DNA of 64,000 nucleotides from WSZJ01 sp964590435 (GCA_964590435.1 CAZPWT010000008.1:62001-126000); one strand, 5' to 3'; counted from the first letter of the stretch, positions 32,245 to 41,945 are shown. Notes: a model not told the origin generated them from the sequence alone. A program made the numbers and translations.

Positions 32245-35200
32245 ATGCCGCGCATCTCAGCAGGTCTGCTCCTCGTGGCGGTCCTTTCACGCTCCGCTTT
32301 CGCCCAGCAGTCGCTTCCGGAGGCGAAGCTCAAAGAACTCAAGGAAGCGACCGTCTTCGTCAAGACGGACACTTCCCGGGTTCATGCCACGGGGTCGGGA
32401 TTCCTGATCCTGAAGGACGGGGACACAGGTTACGTCGCGACCAATGCGCACGTCGTCGAGGCGCCGGCCGGGGCGAACCGCGCTGTCACGGTGGTATTCC
32501 TGAGCGGGACAAAGGACGAGTATTCCGTCACGGCAACGCCTGTCGGGGAGGACGCGGATCGCGACCTGGCGATCCTGAGGGTGCAGCGGGCCGGGTTGCC
32601 AAAGCCGCTCAGCCTTTCGGCGAAAGCAAAGCTGGTGGAGACCCTGCCGGTCTTCATCCTGGGATTCCCGTTCGGCGAGGCGCTGGCGACCAGCGAGAAG
32701 AGCCCCGCGATCACGATCGGCCGCGGATCGGTGTCGAGCCTCCGGAACGGGGACGACGGCGAGATCGCGATCGTGCAGATCGACGGCGACATCAACCACG
32801 GCAACAGCGGCGGGCCCATCGTCGACTCTTCCGGCGCCCTCGTGGGGATTACGGTGGCCAAGGTGGAAGGAACCGGGATCGGGTTCGCGATCCCGCCGCG
32901 GGAGCTGGACGGCATGCTCGCGGGACGGGTGATTTCCGTCGATTTCTCGGAACGATCGAACGGCGCAGGCTCCATCAAGCTGGAAGCAACCGTCAAGCTG
33001 ATCGACCCGCTCGGGAAGTGCAAGGGAGTGTCGGTGCTTTTTGTCCCGAAGGCGAAGGCGAACCCGGTGGGAAAGCCGGACAAGAACTGCTGGCCGCGGA
33101 TCGGCCCCGATGCGCTGGAGTTCCAGCTCAAGGTGCAGGGATCGGTCGCGAAGGGCGAGGTCTCGCTGAAGGGGGAACCGGGAAGCCGCGTCGAGTACCT
33201 CCAGCAGCCCCGGTTCCTCGGGGCCGACAGCAAGCCGGTCTTCCTGCAGCCATCGGACTTCGTAGCGGATTTTTCGGGGGCGCCGGCGGCGGTCAAGCCG
33301 GAGAAGCCGGGGGACACGAAGCCGCCGGGAGATTCCGGCGGCGACTGGCTCGGGGGAGGCGACAAGCCGGGGGCCGACAAGCCGGTGGCCGAAAAGCCGT
33401 CCGCCTCGGGCAAGAACCTTGCGGGAAACCGGCGGACCATCCTCGACGCAACGGCAACCGAGATCGCGCTCAACTCCAAGGACGTCCTGCCGTGCCTCTT
33501 CTGGTCATCCGACGGCAAGTTCCTCTTCGCGACGGAGCGGAACGGCACCCTCCGGAAGATCTCATGGCCTGGGCTTGACGAGGATCGGTCTCTATCCACG
33601 GGAGGGACCTGCGCCTGGGCGGGGCTGACGAAGGAAGGAGTCCTGGTGATCGTGGACTCAATCCAGGAAGGCTGGCTGCTGGACGCGGGAACGCTGGAAA
33701 TCCGGCGCAAGTTCCCGGTCGCCGCCTCTCGCCGGTTCGCGTCCTCCCCCGCATCCTCCTACGCCTTCTTCCAGCGCGAACGGGACAATCTGGACGCGTT
33801 CGACCTGAGGTCCGGGAAGCTCGCGAAGACCTACGTCGACCGTGATGTCGCGGCGCAGGCCCAGAAAATCCGGAAGCACAAAGAAGGTGTCGTCCTCTCC
33901 GACTTCAATTTCCCCACGCTGACGCCGGACGGGAAGTACCTGTTCTGCATCGGATTTGAATGCATGCACCGCTTCAAGGTCGACGGCGCGAACCTGGTCT
34001 ACGAGGAAATGGGGCCGCGGCTGGGCAACAACCCCCAGGGGATCCGGATCAGCAGCGATTCGAAGTACGTTTGCATGCTCTCGGGCGGGGGCAATTCGAA
34101 TCCATCCGATCACCCGAAAGCCGGTGGCTACTCGACCTACATCTACAAGGTCTCGGACCTGCTCCAACCGGTAATGTTCATCGCCTCCGGCGCCTATCCC
34201 CGCACTCTCGATTTCGACAAATCGACCGGCCTCATCTACGCACAGAACTACGAGTGCACCCTCATGACCTTCGGTGCCAAGGGTGCAAAGGAAAAGGAGT
34301 ACGCCCTCAAGACGGGAGAGACGTCCCAGATGCTCTCGCACCCGTCCGGCTCCAAGGCGATCGCGCTGACGGAAGCCAAGCTCTGGGCGATCGAGCTGGG
34401 CTCCACCAACGCCCCGGTGGTCGGCGGCGCGAACGCCCCGCAGCCCGTCAAACCCGAGGTCACACCGCCGGCGGCCAATGCGGGAGCATTCCTCGACATG
34501 CCGGATGCCCTGCAGCCGGCTGCGCGCCTCGCCCTCCGTGCTTCCGTCCCTGCGCTTCATCTCTCGCCCGACGGTGAGTTCCTCTTTGCCCTCGACATGT
34601 CAGAAGGGCGCGTCCTGAAGATCCGGGCCTCCGATCTCGGCATCGCGGCCTCCGCGGAGGTCTCCGCGGACTGCGCCGCGATGGCGGTCAGCGCGAAGGG
34701 CGATCGCCTCTACGTCGCCGCTCGCGGAGCCCGCGCGCAGAGCCAGGGCGACAACCCGAGGTGGAAAGGCCGCCTGACCGTGTTCGATGCGGCGCTCGCC
34801 AAACAGGGAGAGTTCGAGTTCGACGGCGACCCTTACGATCTTGCCGTGACGAATTCGGGCCTTGTCCTCGTCGTCGCCTACTCGGATGCAAGCGCCTCGC
34901 TGCTGATCGACACGGCGCGCAAAGTGCCTCCCGTGAAGATCGGCTCCTCGCCCACCCACGGCTTCGTCCGCACCCACCCCGACCAGGCTCGATTCTACTT
35001 CGGGACCCTCGCCAGCTCCCCGCGCGACTTCGGCGCGCTCTACCTCACCGGGGACGCAAACACGCCGAACCCGGACCTGCCGAGCGTGCGGTACTCGAAT
35101 CGCGGACGCCAGGAATTCGGAGGCCCGTTCGTGATTTCGCCGGACGGATCGCTGCTGTTCGGTTCCCACGGGGCCGTCCTCCGCATCGGCGCAGCCCCCG

Positions 35201-35505
35201 ACAGCGGGTTCCAGCCCGCGGGCGTGACCGAACCGTGGCTCGGGGCCGCGAACGCAGCCGGATGGGACAACATGTTCGTTTCGACCGCCGAGGGATTCGT
35301 GAAGAGCATCTCAATGTCCACCCTCGCGACGCTGAAGGCCGTGAAACCCGGCGGAGTCATATCCGCGCTGGCCCTGGATGCGAAGAAGCGGATGCTCTAC
35401 GGGGTCGTGATCGACATCAAGCCGGGGACCGCGACTTTCCCGGAGTACCCTGTCCGTACCTGGCTGGCCGGCGACATCGTGGCCTGGCCACTGGAGAAAA
35501 AATGA
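32245..35505 (+). CDS. Secreted trypsin-like serine protease fused to a propeller-like region
   Basis: The 1086-aa protein has a signal peptide (about residues 1-20). An S1C/trypsin-like peptidase domain spans 30-220 with His69 (TNAHVV), Asp107 (DRDLAIL) and Ser188 (GNSGGPIV). After a K/P/A-rich linker, residues 390-1086 hold many short four-stranded blades with repeated 'LSPDG-FLFA-D' words, as in YncE/WD-type propellers. The protein should be exported and use the propeller for substrate or surface binding. Its stop overlaps the next gene as ATGA, so the second propeller protein is co-translated. Confidence 0.85.
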   Translation: MPRISAGLLLVAVLSRSAFAQQSLPEAKLKELKEATVFVKTDTSRVHATGSGFLILKDGDTGYVATNAHVVEAPAGANRAVTVVFLSGTKDEYSVTATPVGEDADRDLAILRVQRAGLPKPLSLSAKAKLVETLPVFILGFPFGEALATSEKSPAITIGRGSVSSLRNGDDGEIAIVQIDGDINHGNSGGPIVDSSGALVGITVAKVEGTGIGFAIPPRELDGMLAGRVISVDFSERSNGAGSIKLEATVKLIDPLGKCKGVSVLFVPKAKANPVGKPDKNCWPRIGPDALEFQLKVQGSVAKGEVSLKGEPGSRVEYLQQPRFLGADSKPVFLQPSDFVADFSGAPAAVKPEKPGDTKPPGDSGGDWLGGGDKPGADKPVAEKPSASGKNLAGNRRTILDATATEIALNSKDVLPCLFWSSDGKFLFATERNGTLRKISWPGLDEDRSLSTGGTCAWAGLTKEGVLVIVDSIQEGWLLDAGTLEIRRKFPVAASRRFASSPASSYAFFQRERDNLDAFDLRSGKLAKTYVDRDVAAQAQKIRKHKEGVVLSDFNFPTLTPDGKYLFCIGFECMHRFKVDGANLVYEEMGPRLGNNPQGIRISSDSKYVCMLSGGGNSNPSDHPKAGGYSTYIYKVSDLLQPVMFIASGAYPRTLDFDKSTGLIYAQNYECTLMTFGAKGAKEKEYALKTGETSQMLSHPSGSKAIALTEAKLWAIELGSTNAPVVGGANAPQPVKPEVTPPAANAGAFLDMPDALQPAARLALRASVPALHLSPDGEFLFALDMSEGRVLKIRASDLGIAASAEVSADCAAMAVSAKGDRLYVAARGARAQSQGDNPRWKGRLTVFDAALAKQGEFEFDGDPYDLAVTNSGLVLVVAYSDASASLLIDTARKVPPVKIGSSPTHGFVRTHPDQARFYFGTLASSPRDFGALYLTGDANTPNPDLPSVRYSNRGRQEFGGPFVISPDGSLLFGSHGAVLRIGAAPDSGFQPAGVTEPWLGAANAAGWDNMFVSTAEGFVKSISMSTLATLKAVKPGGVISALALDAKKRMLYGVVIDIKPGTATFPEYPVRTWLAGDIVAWPLEKK

Positions 35506-36878
35506 GAACACTCGCTGGCTGGCTCCTGCCGCTCCTCCTGTCCGCCTCGGTCGCCAACGCCGATTCCTGGTCGGTTACCGTCACGATCTCCGACGGGACC
35601 GAACTGCGCGGAACCCTGGACGTCGCTTCTTTCAAGGTCGAGGGCGCCCTGGGAGTCCTCGACGTCGACGCGAACAACGTCGAGATCATCACGGTCGAGG
35701 CCGGCAAGGCCCAGATCCGCACCCGGGACGGCTCCACCATCGCCGGAGTTCTCCGCTCCGGTCCCTGGAAGATCATGGCTTCCGTCGGTACCGTCGAAGT
35801 GTCCGCGGACAAGCTCAAGTCGCTTCGGTTCGACGGCATCGCTCCCGCGGGCCGCTCAGTGGAGAATCGTCCTCCCGGGGGCGCCACCGGCAAGCCGGAG
35901 TTGGTCTACAAACCGCCTGCGGAGACCGGGAAGGACATCGTCCTCCCTGCCGACTTCAAGGCGACCGCTTTGGAGGAAACCGGCTCCTGGCACCGCGGGG
36001 CGGTGCTGTCGCGGAACGGCAGCACCCTCTTCGCCCTCGACGTCCGACTCCGGCGCCTCGTGCTCATTTCGACGTCGGACATGAAAGTCACGGGCATCAT
36101 TGATTCCGGTCTGCCCGACCTCTCCTCCTCGAATTCATCAGCGGATGCTTCCTGCTGGTGCCTTCTGCCCTCCGAGAGCAAAGCCGTCGTGGCCCAGGGA
36201 AGGCAGGTCGCCGTGCTCGACATTGCGAGCCGGAAGTGCGAACGCTCGTTTGGCGTCGAGAAGGAAATCCTGGACCTGGCGGGCGTCGCGGAGGACGCAT
36301 GCATTGCGACGACGCCGGATTCGGCCGTTCTTATCGTCCCGTCACGCCAGGCCATCGTGCGCACCTGGAACGGGTCACCAGGCACTCTGAACATGACCCC
36401 GGATCGCGGGAGGATATTCGGCAAGGACGGCTGCTTCGTTGTTGCCTCAAACCCGGCCGACTCCTTCCACATACCCATCTCTGGGGGAGGTCGCTGGTAC
36501 TTCCAGCTGGATTTCTCCGGAGACGGCCGCTTCGCGATCGCGTCCGCGGGAACCCTGTATCGCGTCGGGAAGGGAACCGTGGCCGATCTCGCGCTCGTCG
36601 CGGCCCTTCCCGCTCACAATGTCGCGGCGTTCGTGCCGGAGTCGCAGGCGTTTGTCCTGTTTCTTAAGGATGGCGTGGTGGAAATACGCGACCTCGGCAC
36701 GTTCGAAGTGCGCAAGTCGCTTCAGGCCCCCTGCGGCGGTCTGGTCGCCGTGGCGGACCCCGCACAGCGATTCGTTTACGCCGCCTTTGCCAAGAACTCC
36801 TACATCGGCAGCCGCTACTCGGGGTGCCAGAAGGCCTCGGGGCCGGGCAAGTGGTTCAAATTCGAAATCACGAAATAG
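35502..36878 (+). CDS. Secreted propeller-like protein coupled to the protease
   Basis: The 458-aa protein begins at the ATG in the ATGA overlap. It has a signal peptide (about residues 1-20). An N-terminal beta domain contains ISDGTELRGTL and VEVSADKLKSLRFDG, the latter in the style of SH3-like surface-binding modules. A propeller-like region holds several 'LFALDVRL-RLVLIST' blades. It has no protease centre, so it may be a partner or decoy of the upstream protease. It has no homologue recognised by eye. Confidence 0.7.
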   Translation: MRTLAGWLLPLLLSASVANADSWSVTVTISDGTELRGTLDVASFKVEGALGVLDVDANNVEIITVEAGKAQIRTRDGSTIAGVLRSGPWKIMASVGTVEVSADKLKSLRFDGIAPAGRSVENRPPGGATGKPELVYKPPAETGKDIVLPADFKATALEETGSWHRGAVLSRNGSTLFALDVRLRRLVLISTSDMKVTGIIDSGLPDLSSSNSSADASCWCLLPSESKAVVAQGRQVAVLDIASRKCERSFGVEKEILDLAGVAEDACIATTPDSAVLIVPSRQAIVRTWNGSPGTLNMTPDRGRIFGKDGCFVVASNPADSFHIPISGGGRWYFQLDFSGDGRFAIASAGTLYRVGKGTVADLALVAALPAHNVAAFVPESQAFVLFLKDGVVEIRDLGTFEVRKSLQAPCGGLVAVADPAQRFVYAAFAKNSYIGSRYSGCQKASGPGKWFKFEITK

Positions 36879-36911
36879 CGGGCGTCCCGAACCGCGATTT
36901 CGGCAGGACCG

Positions 36912-37628
36912 CTATTTCTTCGGCTCTTCCTCGCCTTTCTCTTCCGCGACAGCGAACGCCTCATCCTTGATCTCGCCGTCGACCGCCATCGCGCTGAACG
37001 TGTCCGTCACGCGGTTCTCGACGTCGCCCTTCCTGTCGAGCGTCTCGCGCTTGAGGAGCTCCAGTTTCTCGGCGTCGATCCAGAGCGTCATCCGGAGCGC
37101 GCTCTTGCCGCGGCTCGCGGTGTAGGCCACGACCTTGACCGTGCGCTCGCCGATCTTCGCGTCCTCGAGGAACCTGAACTCCGTGTACTTGCAGGGCGAT
37201 TTCGACGGCCGGCCGCCGAGCGCCATCGTCAACTCCCGGAGCGGCGCCCGGACCGCAAGCTCGCGTCCCCGGGCCGCAAGGTCCTCCGGCGCGTCCTCCA
37301 CCGCCGTCCCGTCCGGGTCGCCCCGCCGCACGCGCTTCCCGTCACAGACCGCCGACAACGAGTACGCGTCCTTGGAGGCCGGGTCGGCGTCGTCCACATG
37401 AAGCGCGACGCGGTTTCCCTCCTTGAACTGGAGCTTGATCGCGAACTTGCGCTTCTCCGCGGCGGAGTCGAGGTCCATCGTGAACTCCAGCGAGACCGTT
37501 TTCGCGGAAGCGATCTTCGCCTCGAGCTTCTTGACGAGCTCCTCGGCGGCGGAGTCGGATTTCGGCGGGGCGGCGTCTTCCGTGAAGGCGGCTGCGGAGA
37601 GGAGAAGGACGAGGCAGAAGGCGCGCAT
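36912..37628 (-). CDS. Secreted LolA/DUF2092-like protein
   Basis: The 238-aa protein has a signal peptide (about residues 1-16, ending AFT-EDA). The mature chain has an amphipathic start (AAEELVKKLEAKIASAKTVS) followed by a run of long antiparallel strands. This resembles the LolA/DUF2092 half-barrel that carries lipid in the periplasm. The match is based on fold-like pattern only. The start MRAFCLVLL is four codons after a poorer Met. Convergent with the protease operon. Confidence 0.6.
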   Translation of the reverse strand: MRAFCLVLLLSAAAFTEDAAPPKSDSAAEELVKKLEAKIASAKTVSLEFTMDLDSAAEKRKFAIKLQFKEGNRVALHVDDADPASKDAYSLSAVCDGKRVRRGDPDGTAVEDAPEDLAARGRELAVRAPLRELTMALGGRPSKSPCKYTEFRFLEDAKIGERTVKVVAYTASRGKSALRMTLWIDAEKLELLKRETLDRKGDVENRVTDTFSAMAVDGEIKDEAFAVAEEKGEEEPKK

Positions 37629-37720
37629 GCTGGGCTCCATGTACCGGTGATGGCCTCGAACCTATCGAAATCCGCGGGTGGTGTCTTGCTTTCGGGAGAA
37701 GCGTTCGGTTTCCTGACCGG

Positions 37721-38215
37721 GTGACGAAGAAGCGACTCCGGTTCTACCTCGAAACCTCCTTCTGGAGGAGGCTGGCGGACGACACATCTCCGCTGCGCCG
37801 AAGAGTCTCGTATCGCCTCTATCGCTTCCTCGCCGGTCGTCACGACGTGCTCGTGTCACCGCTCGTCTTCCGGGAACTGGAGCACACTACTTCCGCTGAG
37901 CTTCTCGGTCCGTTGATGCGGCGGCTCCGGAAAGCTCGCCCGGAAGGGCTTGCAGAGACGGCAGCGGTCCGCGAACGGGCCGCGGCCATCGTCGCCGAAG
38001 CGGGATGGGCAGGTGGCATGTGGACCGACGCTCTCCATATTGCTTTTGCTATGATCGGCGCCGCGGACGTGCTGGTGACCTGGGACATCGCGGACATCGC
38101 CCGGAGGAAGACGCGAAATCTTGTCCGCCGCGTGGCGCGAATCCGCCACGTCGCAACGCCGGAACTCCTGACCCCGATGGAGACCCTGAAGTGGCTGCAC
38201 CTCGCGACCCGATGA
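37721..38215 (+). CDS. PIN-domain protein
   Basis: The 164-aa protein starts at a GTG. It shows the PIN order with an acidic first strand YLETSFWRR (Glu where Asp is usual), then VSPLVFRELEHTT, the WTDALHIAFAMIGAADVLVTWDIADI core with two acidic ligands, and a C-terminal region. It is a likely RNase or toxin. The usual N-terminal Asp is replaced by Glu, which should be checked for activity. It overlaps the next small gene as ATGA. Confidence 0.8.
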   Translation: MTKKRLRFYLETSFWRRLADDTSPLRRRVSYRLYRFLAGRHDVLVSPLVFRELEHTTSAELLGPLMRRLRKARPEGLAETAAVRERAAAIVAEAGWAGGMWTDALHIAFAMIGAADVLVTWDIADIARRKTRNLVRRVARIRHVATPELLTPMETLKWLHLATR

Positions 38216-38463
38216 TGGCGGAACTGAAGGCATACCGCCGCAAGCTCGGCAGGCGCCTCGCGAATGCCGACCGCAATGGCCGCCTCGCGCAGGAACTTCG
38301 CAGCATCTGCCGGTCGGCGACGCGCTGGTACGACGCGCAGATCCAGCGGATGGAGCGCGAAGAGAGGGCGGCCCGGCGGAGCAGGCGCAGAGCCTCCGCC
38401 AGGAGCATCGAGCGACCGCGTCGCGCGCGGGCCGTGGCGCGAGCGCGGAAGAGCAAGGCGTAG
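38212..38463 (+). CDS. Small Arg-rich protein coupled to the PIN gene
   Basis: The 83-aa protein has a helix-forming N-terminus (MMAELKAYRRKLGRRLANAD), and a very basic C-terminal tail (AARRSRRRASARS... RARK). It is translationally coupled to the PIN protein (ATGA). In most VapBC-like pairs the antitoxin precedes the toxin; here the partner follows. It could be an antitoxin, a nucleic-acid-binding partner or an RNA chaperone. It has no recognised family. Confidence 0.55.
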   Translation: MMAELKAYRRKLGRRLANADRNGRLAQELRSICRSATRWYDAQIQRMEREERAARRSRRRASARSIERPRRARAVARARKSKA

Positions 38464-38622
38464 AGTCCCGCGGTGAAGTCTCCAACGCCATTGGATTTCA
38501 TCGCGTTCTGGCAGCGCGGCCAGATCGTGGAAGGCGAGTTCCTGCTCCAGGTTTTCGCTGCCTTGAGACCCAGGAACGCGGTTTCCTTTCTCCGATCAGC
38601 GCCTGCTGAAGGCCTGGCGCTG

Positions 38623-40584
38623 ATGCGCACGGCCCTGTTGCTCTTGCTTGCGGTTTCAAACGGGCTTGCCCAGGCCCCCGCCCCGCTCAAGCTGAACGTC
38701 CCGAAGGACCACCCGCGCATCGGGATCTCGTCGGCCGACCTGGACAAGGTCCGCGCGAACATCGCGAACGAGCCGTGGGCGACGCTGTGGAAGACGGTCG
38801 TGGCGAAGTCGCAGGGGACGTGCCGAGGGGCGCTCGACCCGAAGGCGTGCTTCGGCGGCGCGAGCGGGCAGGGCGCGCGGTTCACGGTCACCGAGGCGCT
38901 GGAGTGCGTGGCGCTTCACGCGCTTGTCGGGAAGGACGCGGCGGCGGCGAAGGCGCTCTCGGACTTCTTCGAAGCGTGGGACCCGTCGTCGCTCGAGAAG
39001 GACATCGGCGACACGGACTTCATGTCGAGCGGGGAGTTCTTCGAAGGGCTCGCGGTGGTGCTCGACTGGACGTGGGACCTGCTCTCGGTAAAGGGCCGCG
39101 CCGGGCTCCGCGCGATCGTCGAGCGGCGCGCGAAGCACAACTACGACGGGTTCCTCGGCAAGAAGTCCTGGGAGGCCACGACCGACGCGAACAATCACTC
39201 GATGGCGTCGATGGGGGCGCTCGGGCTCGCGGCGGTCGCGCTGTGGCACGAGAACCCGGACGCGCCGAAATGGGCCGGGCTCGTGAAGGCGAAGATGGAC
39301 TCCTACCTCGCGTCCTCCTTCGACCCCGACGGCGCCTGCTACGAAGGCACGATGTACGGCCCCTTCGGCCTCTTCCGCATCCTCCCCTTCTCCGATTGCT
39401 GCGCCCGATTCGGCGCCGGCGACGCGATGCAGGCCCTTCTCCCGAAGGTCATCACGCAGCTCGCAAACGAGCTGACCCCCGGCCGCGACCGCATGCTCCC
39501 GATCAACGACACCGACGGGAACTTCCTGCCGTGGGGCGGGACGCTCTTCCTGTATGACGCAGTGCGTCATGAATCCCCGCTCTCGCGCTGGATGTGGACG
39601 GACCTGTCGAGGCGCCAGGCCGGCAACGGCGGGCACACGTGGGCGTTCGCGGTGCTGTGGGAGGACGGCAAGGAGGGGGGCAAGCCGCCGGAGAAGAAGG
39701 TCGCGGTGACGAAGGGGCGCGGCACGCTCACCGTCCGCACCGGCTGGGAGAAAGCCGATTTCCTCGCGGCGTTCGAGTGCGGGAAGCGGATCCCGGGGTG
39801 TCACGGGCAGTCGGACGTCGGGCATTTCCTGCTTTACGCGAAGGGCCGCTGCCTCGCCGCGGACACGGGGTACTCGAACGAGGCGGAGGAGGGGAAGCCG
39901 CAGCAGTCGATCGGGCACAACCTCGTGCTCGTGGACGGCAAGGGAGAGGTGCTGACGGGCGGCGGTCAGGTCACCGAGGGAAAGCTCGTCCAGTGGGAGG
40001 CGCGGAAGACCCTCGTCTGGGCGCAGGCCGACCTCACCGGCGCCTTCGCGCAGAAGGCGTACAACCCGATGGCCGTCGCGACGCGCTGCTTCATCGTCCT
40101 CACCGGCCCCGACCCGTACGTCGTCGTCGCAGACGCGTTCGTGAAGGACGCGAAGGACCACGAGTACACGTGGCTGATGCACGGCAACGCCGACTCGAAG
40201 TTCGACCTCGCAAAGGACCGGGCGACGCATCTCGCCGGCGACGCCGCCCTCGACGTGGTCCCGTGCCTGCTCGACAAGGAGACGCCCGCCTTCGAAACGA
40301 AGAAGTTCCCCAGCGGCAATTTCGGCGAGCACGACATGCTCCGAGTGACCGTGAAGGCCAAGCGATGGCTCGGGCTCACCGTGCTCGCTCCGAGGTCTTC
40401 CGCGGATCCTGCCGCCGAAGTGAAGCGGGAAATCAAGAGCGGCAAACTCGTCGTCACGGTGACGCGGGGCGGGGCGAAGGACGAGGTCACGCTGACCGCG
40501 AACCCTAATGGCGGGATCGCTTCTATCCGGGTGGTCCGGACCCTCGACGGCAAGCCGATCGCGGAGGATCTGAAGCTGAAGTAG
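38623..40584 (+). CDS. Secreted heparinase II/III-like enzyme
   Basis: The 653-aa protein has a signal peptide (about residues 1-18). An alpha/alpha-toroid spans the first half with LRAIVERRAKHNYDGFL and the conserved Asn-His region NNHSMASMGALGLAAVA. A beta-sandwich in the second half has HGQSDVGHFLLYAKGRC and LAADTGY, the typical Hepar_II_III C-terminal signature. Members are polysaccharide lyases that act on uronic-acid glycans such as heparin, alginate or related material. An in-frame GTG at 38473 would add 50 residues with no signal-peptide logic, so the ATG at 38623 is used. Confidence 0.85.
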   Translation: MRTALLLLLAVSNGLAQAPAPLKLNVPKDHPRIGISSADLDKVRANIANEPWATLWKTVVAKSQGTCRGALDPKACFGGASGQGARFTVTEALECVALHALVGKDAAAAKALSDFFEAWDPSSLEKDIGDTDFMSSGEFFEGLAVVLDWTWDLLSVKGRAGLRAIVERRAKHNYDGFLGKKSWEATTDANNHSMASMGALGLAAVALWHENPDAPKWAGLVKAKMDSYLASSFDPDGACYEGTMYGPFGLFRILPFSDCCARFGAGDAMQALLPKVITQLANELTPGRDRMLPINDTDGNFLPWGGTLFLYDAVRHESPLSRWMWTDLSRRQAGNGGHTWAFAVLWEDGKEGGKPPEKKVAVTKGRGTLTVRTGWEKADFLAAFECGKRIPGCHGQSDVGHFLLYAKGRCLAADTGYSNEAEEGKPQQSIGHNLVLVDGKGEVLTGGGQVTEGKLVQWEARKTLVWAQADLTGAFAQKAYNPMAVATRCFIVLTGPDPYVVVADAFVKDAKDHEYTWLMHGNADSKFDLAKDRATHLAGDAALDVVPCLLDKETPAFETKKFPSGNFGEHDMLRVTVKAKRWLGLTVLAPRSSADPAAEVKREIKSGKLVVTVTRGGAKDEVTLTANPNGGIASIRVVRTLDGKPIAEDLKLK

Positions 40585-40680
40585 CATTCGCCGCGCACGC
40601 CGCACCGCGAGGTATCCGGAATGCGGTGGAACTTCCCCTCGCCCGGCAGCGTCCCGGCGTGCCGTGAAATTCAAGACCGG

Positions 40681-40941
40681 TCATTCCTCTGTCCGGGTTC
40701 CGTTAGCATCTCGGGCCTGTCGCGCGGCCCATTCCAGCGCAACCCGAACGGCTTCTACTGATTTCAACGTCGGGTACGCGGCCACCACCTGCGTCATGCT
40801 CATCCCGCGGGCAATGGAATGCTGGATCAGCCGCACCTCGATTCGAGTCCCGTCCACACGAGGACGGCCGCCGCACGTTCCGCGCGTTGCGACAATCCCG
40901 ATGGCAGCGACCGGTTTTTTTCCTGCTTCCATCCGCGTCAC
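40681..40941 (-). CDS. DUF433 family protein
   Basis: The 86-aa protein has GTCGGRPRVDGTRIEVRLIQHSIARGMSMTQVVAAYPTLKSVEAVRVALEWAARQ, the DUF433 motif order (GGrPvirGTRI... yP.L). DUF433 proteins are wHTH-like and often act as antitoxins beside PIN toxins. No toxin gene abuts it here, although a PIN gene lies 2.5 kb away on the other strand. The start is GTG 40941, 1 nt after the TPR gene stop. ATG 40932 is an alternative. Confidence 0.85.
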   Translation of the reverse strand: MTRMEAGKKPVAAIGIVATRGTCGGRPRVDGTRIEVRLIQHSIARGMSMTQVVAAYPTLKSVEAVRVALEWAARQARDANGTRTEE

Positions 40942-40942
40942 T

Positions 40943-41884
40943 CTACTTCTTCTCCCGCAGCCCCTCGAGTTCTGCCTCGACGCTCCGGATGATCTCCGTG
41001 TTCTTCATGCCCGAGGCCATCGCGGCCTCGAGGTGTCGCTGGGCGTCGTCCAGTCGACCTTCGCAGACTGCTTTCGACCCGGCCAGGAAGCGCCCCTCCG
41101 ACTTGCGCAGGCTGTCGATGTTCTCGATCGACCCCTTCGCTTCCGCGAGCAGGGCCTCCTCCGTCACGTCCCCGAGGAGAAACAGCCCATAGGACTCCAC
41201 CCGATCTCCCCGGGGTTTCCTCCCTTTCAACCACTCCCGCAGCTCCCCGTCCGCCGCCTCCTTCTTCCCAAGCCGCGCCTTGAGGATCCAGATCCGCAGC
41301 CGCGTGTAGTCCTGCCCCTCGCTCTCCAGCGAAACGCTCTTCTCCAGGTCCGCCAGCGCGTCTTCCCATTCGCGAAGGTTGTAGAGGCAGAGGCCGCGGT
41401 TGAGGTAGGCGCGGGCGTAATTCGGGTTGAGCTGAAGGGCCATCGTGGCGTCCTTGAGGGCGCCGTCGGCATCGCCGTTGAGGCGCTTCGCGAACGACCG
41501 GTTGTTCCACGCGAGCGCCAGGTCGGGGTCGAGGCGCAGCGCGGCGTCGTAGGAAGCGATGGCGCCGGCGAGGTCGCCGGAGTCGGCCTTGGCGAGGCCG
41601 AGGTCGTTGTGGAGGCCGGCGTTTTCGGGGGCGAGGGTGAGAGCCTTGTCGAAGTCCTCGAGAGCGCCCTTGAGATCCCCAAGGCGTCGGCGTATCAACG
41701 CGCGGTTGTGCCACGCTGTGTCATCCAGGGGATCGGATTCGATCAGCCGGGTGCAAGCCTGCTCGGCCCGCTTGAGTCCGTCCGTGGAACACCTTTCCCA
41801 ACTGCGGAGGGTGTGCGGCTCAGGGAGCGGATCGTCCGCGAACGCAGGAATCACCAGGGCCAGGACCACGAGGGCACGAAGCAT
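40943..41884 (-). CDS. Secreted TPR protein
   Basis: The 313-aa protein has a signal peptide (about residues 1-16) and at least five TPR units. Their consensus is seen in ALIRRRLGDLKGALEDFDKAL, GLAKADSGDLAGAIASYDAAL, RSFAKRLNGDADGALKDATMAL and GLCLYNLREWEDALADLEKSV. The tail is charged and helical. It is a scaffold for protein contacts in the periplasm, with no catalytic part. The start MLRALVVLALV gives a clean signal peptide. The reading frame could extend 37 codons upstream through the heptamer array, but that part is low-complexity Lys/Gly. Confidence 0.82.
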   Translation of the reverse strand: MLRALVVLALVIPAFADDPLPEPHTLRSWERCSTDGLKRAEQACTRLIESDPLDDTAWHNRALIRRRLGDLKGALEDFDKALTLAPENAGLHNDLGLAKADSGDLAGAIASYDAALRLDPDLALAWNNRSFAKRLNGDADGALKDATMALQLNPNYARAYLNRGLCLYNLREWEDALADLEKSVSLESEGQDYTRLRIWILKARLGKKEAADGELREWLKGRKPRGDRVESYGLFLLGDVTEEALLAEAKGSIENIDSLRKSEGRFLAGSKAVCEGRLDDAQRHLEAAMASGMKNTEIIRSVEAELEGLREKK

Positions 41885-41910
41885 GTCCCCATCATCCCCC
41901 GTGCCGTCCC

Positions 41911-41945
41911 TTTTCATTTTTCCTTTTTCCTTTTTCGTTTTTCCT
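41911..41945 (-). repeat. Heptamer array (TTTTCCT type) upstream of the TPR gene
   Basis: Five units in register: TTTTCAT, TTTTCCT, TTTTCCT, TTTTCGT, TTTTCCT. The sequence is nearly the same as the right arm of the array at 20.99-21.02 kb. It lies 27 nt upstream of the TPR start and 73 nt before the divergent PDZ gene, so not at a stop codon. It is the only array in the window not tied to a 3' end. Confidence 0.65.

Noticed and set aside
38473..38622. 50-codon N-terminal extension of the heparinase-like protein from a GTG
   Set aside because: It would bury the signal peptide and shows no matching features.
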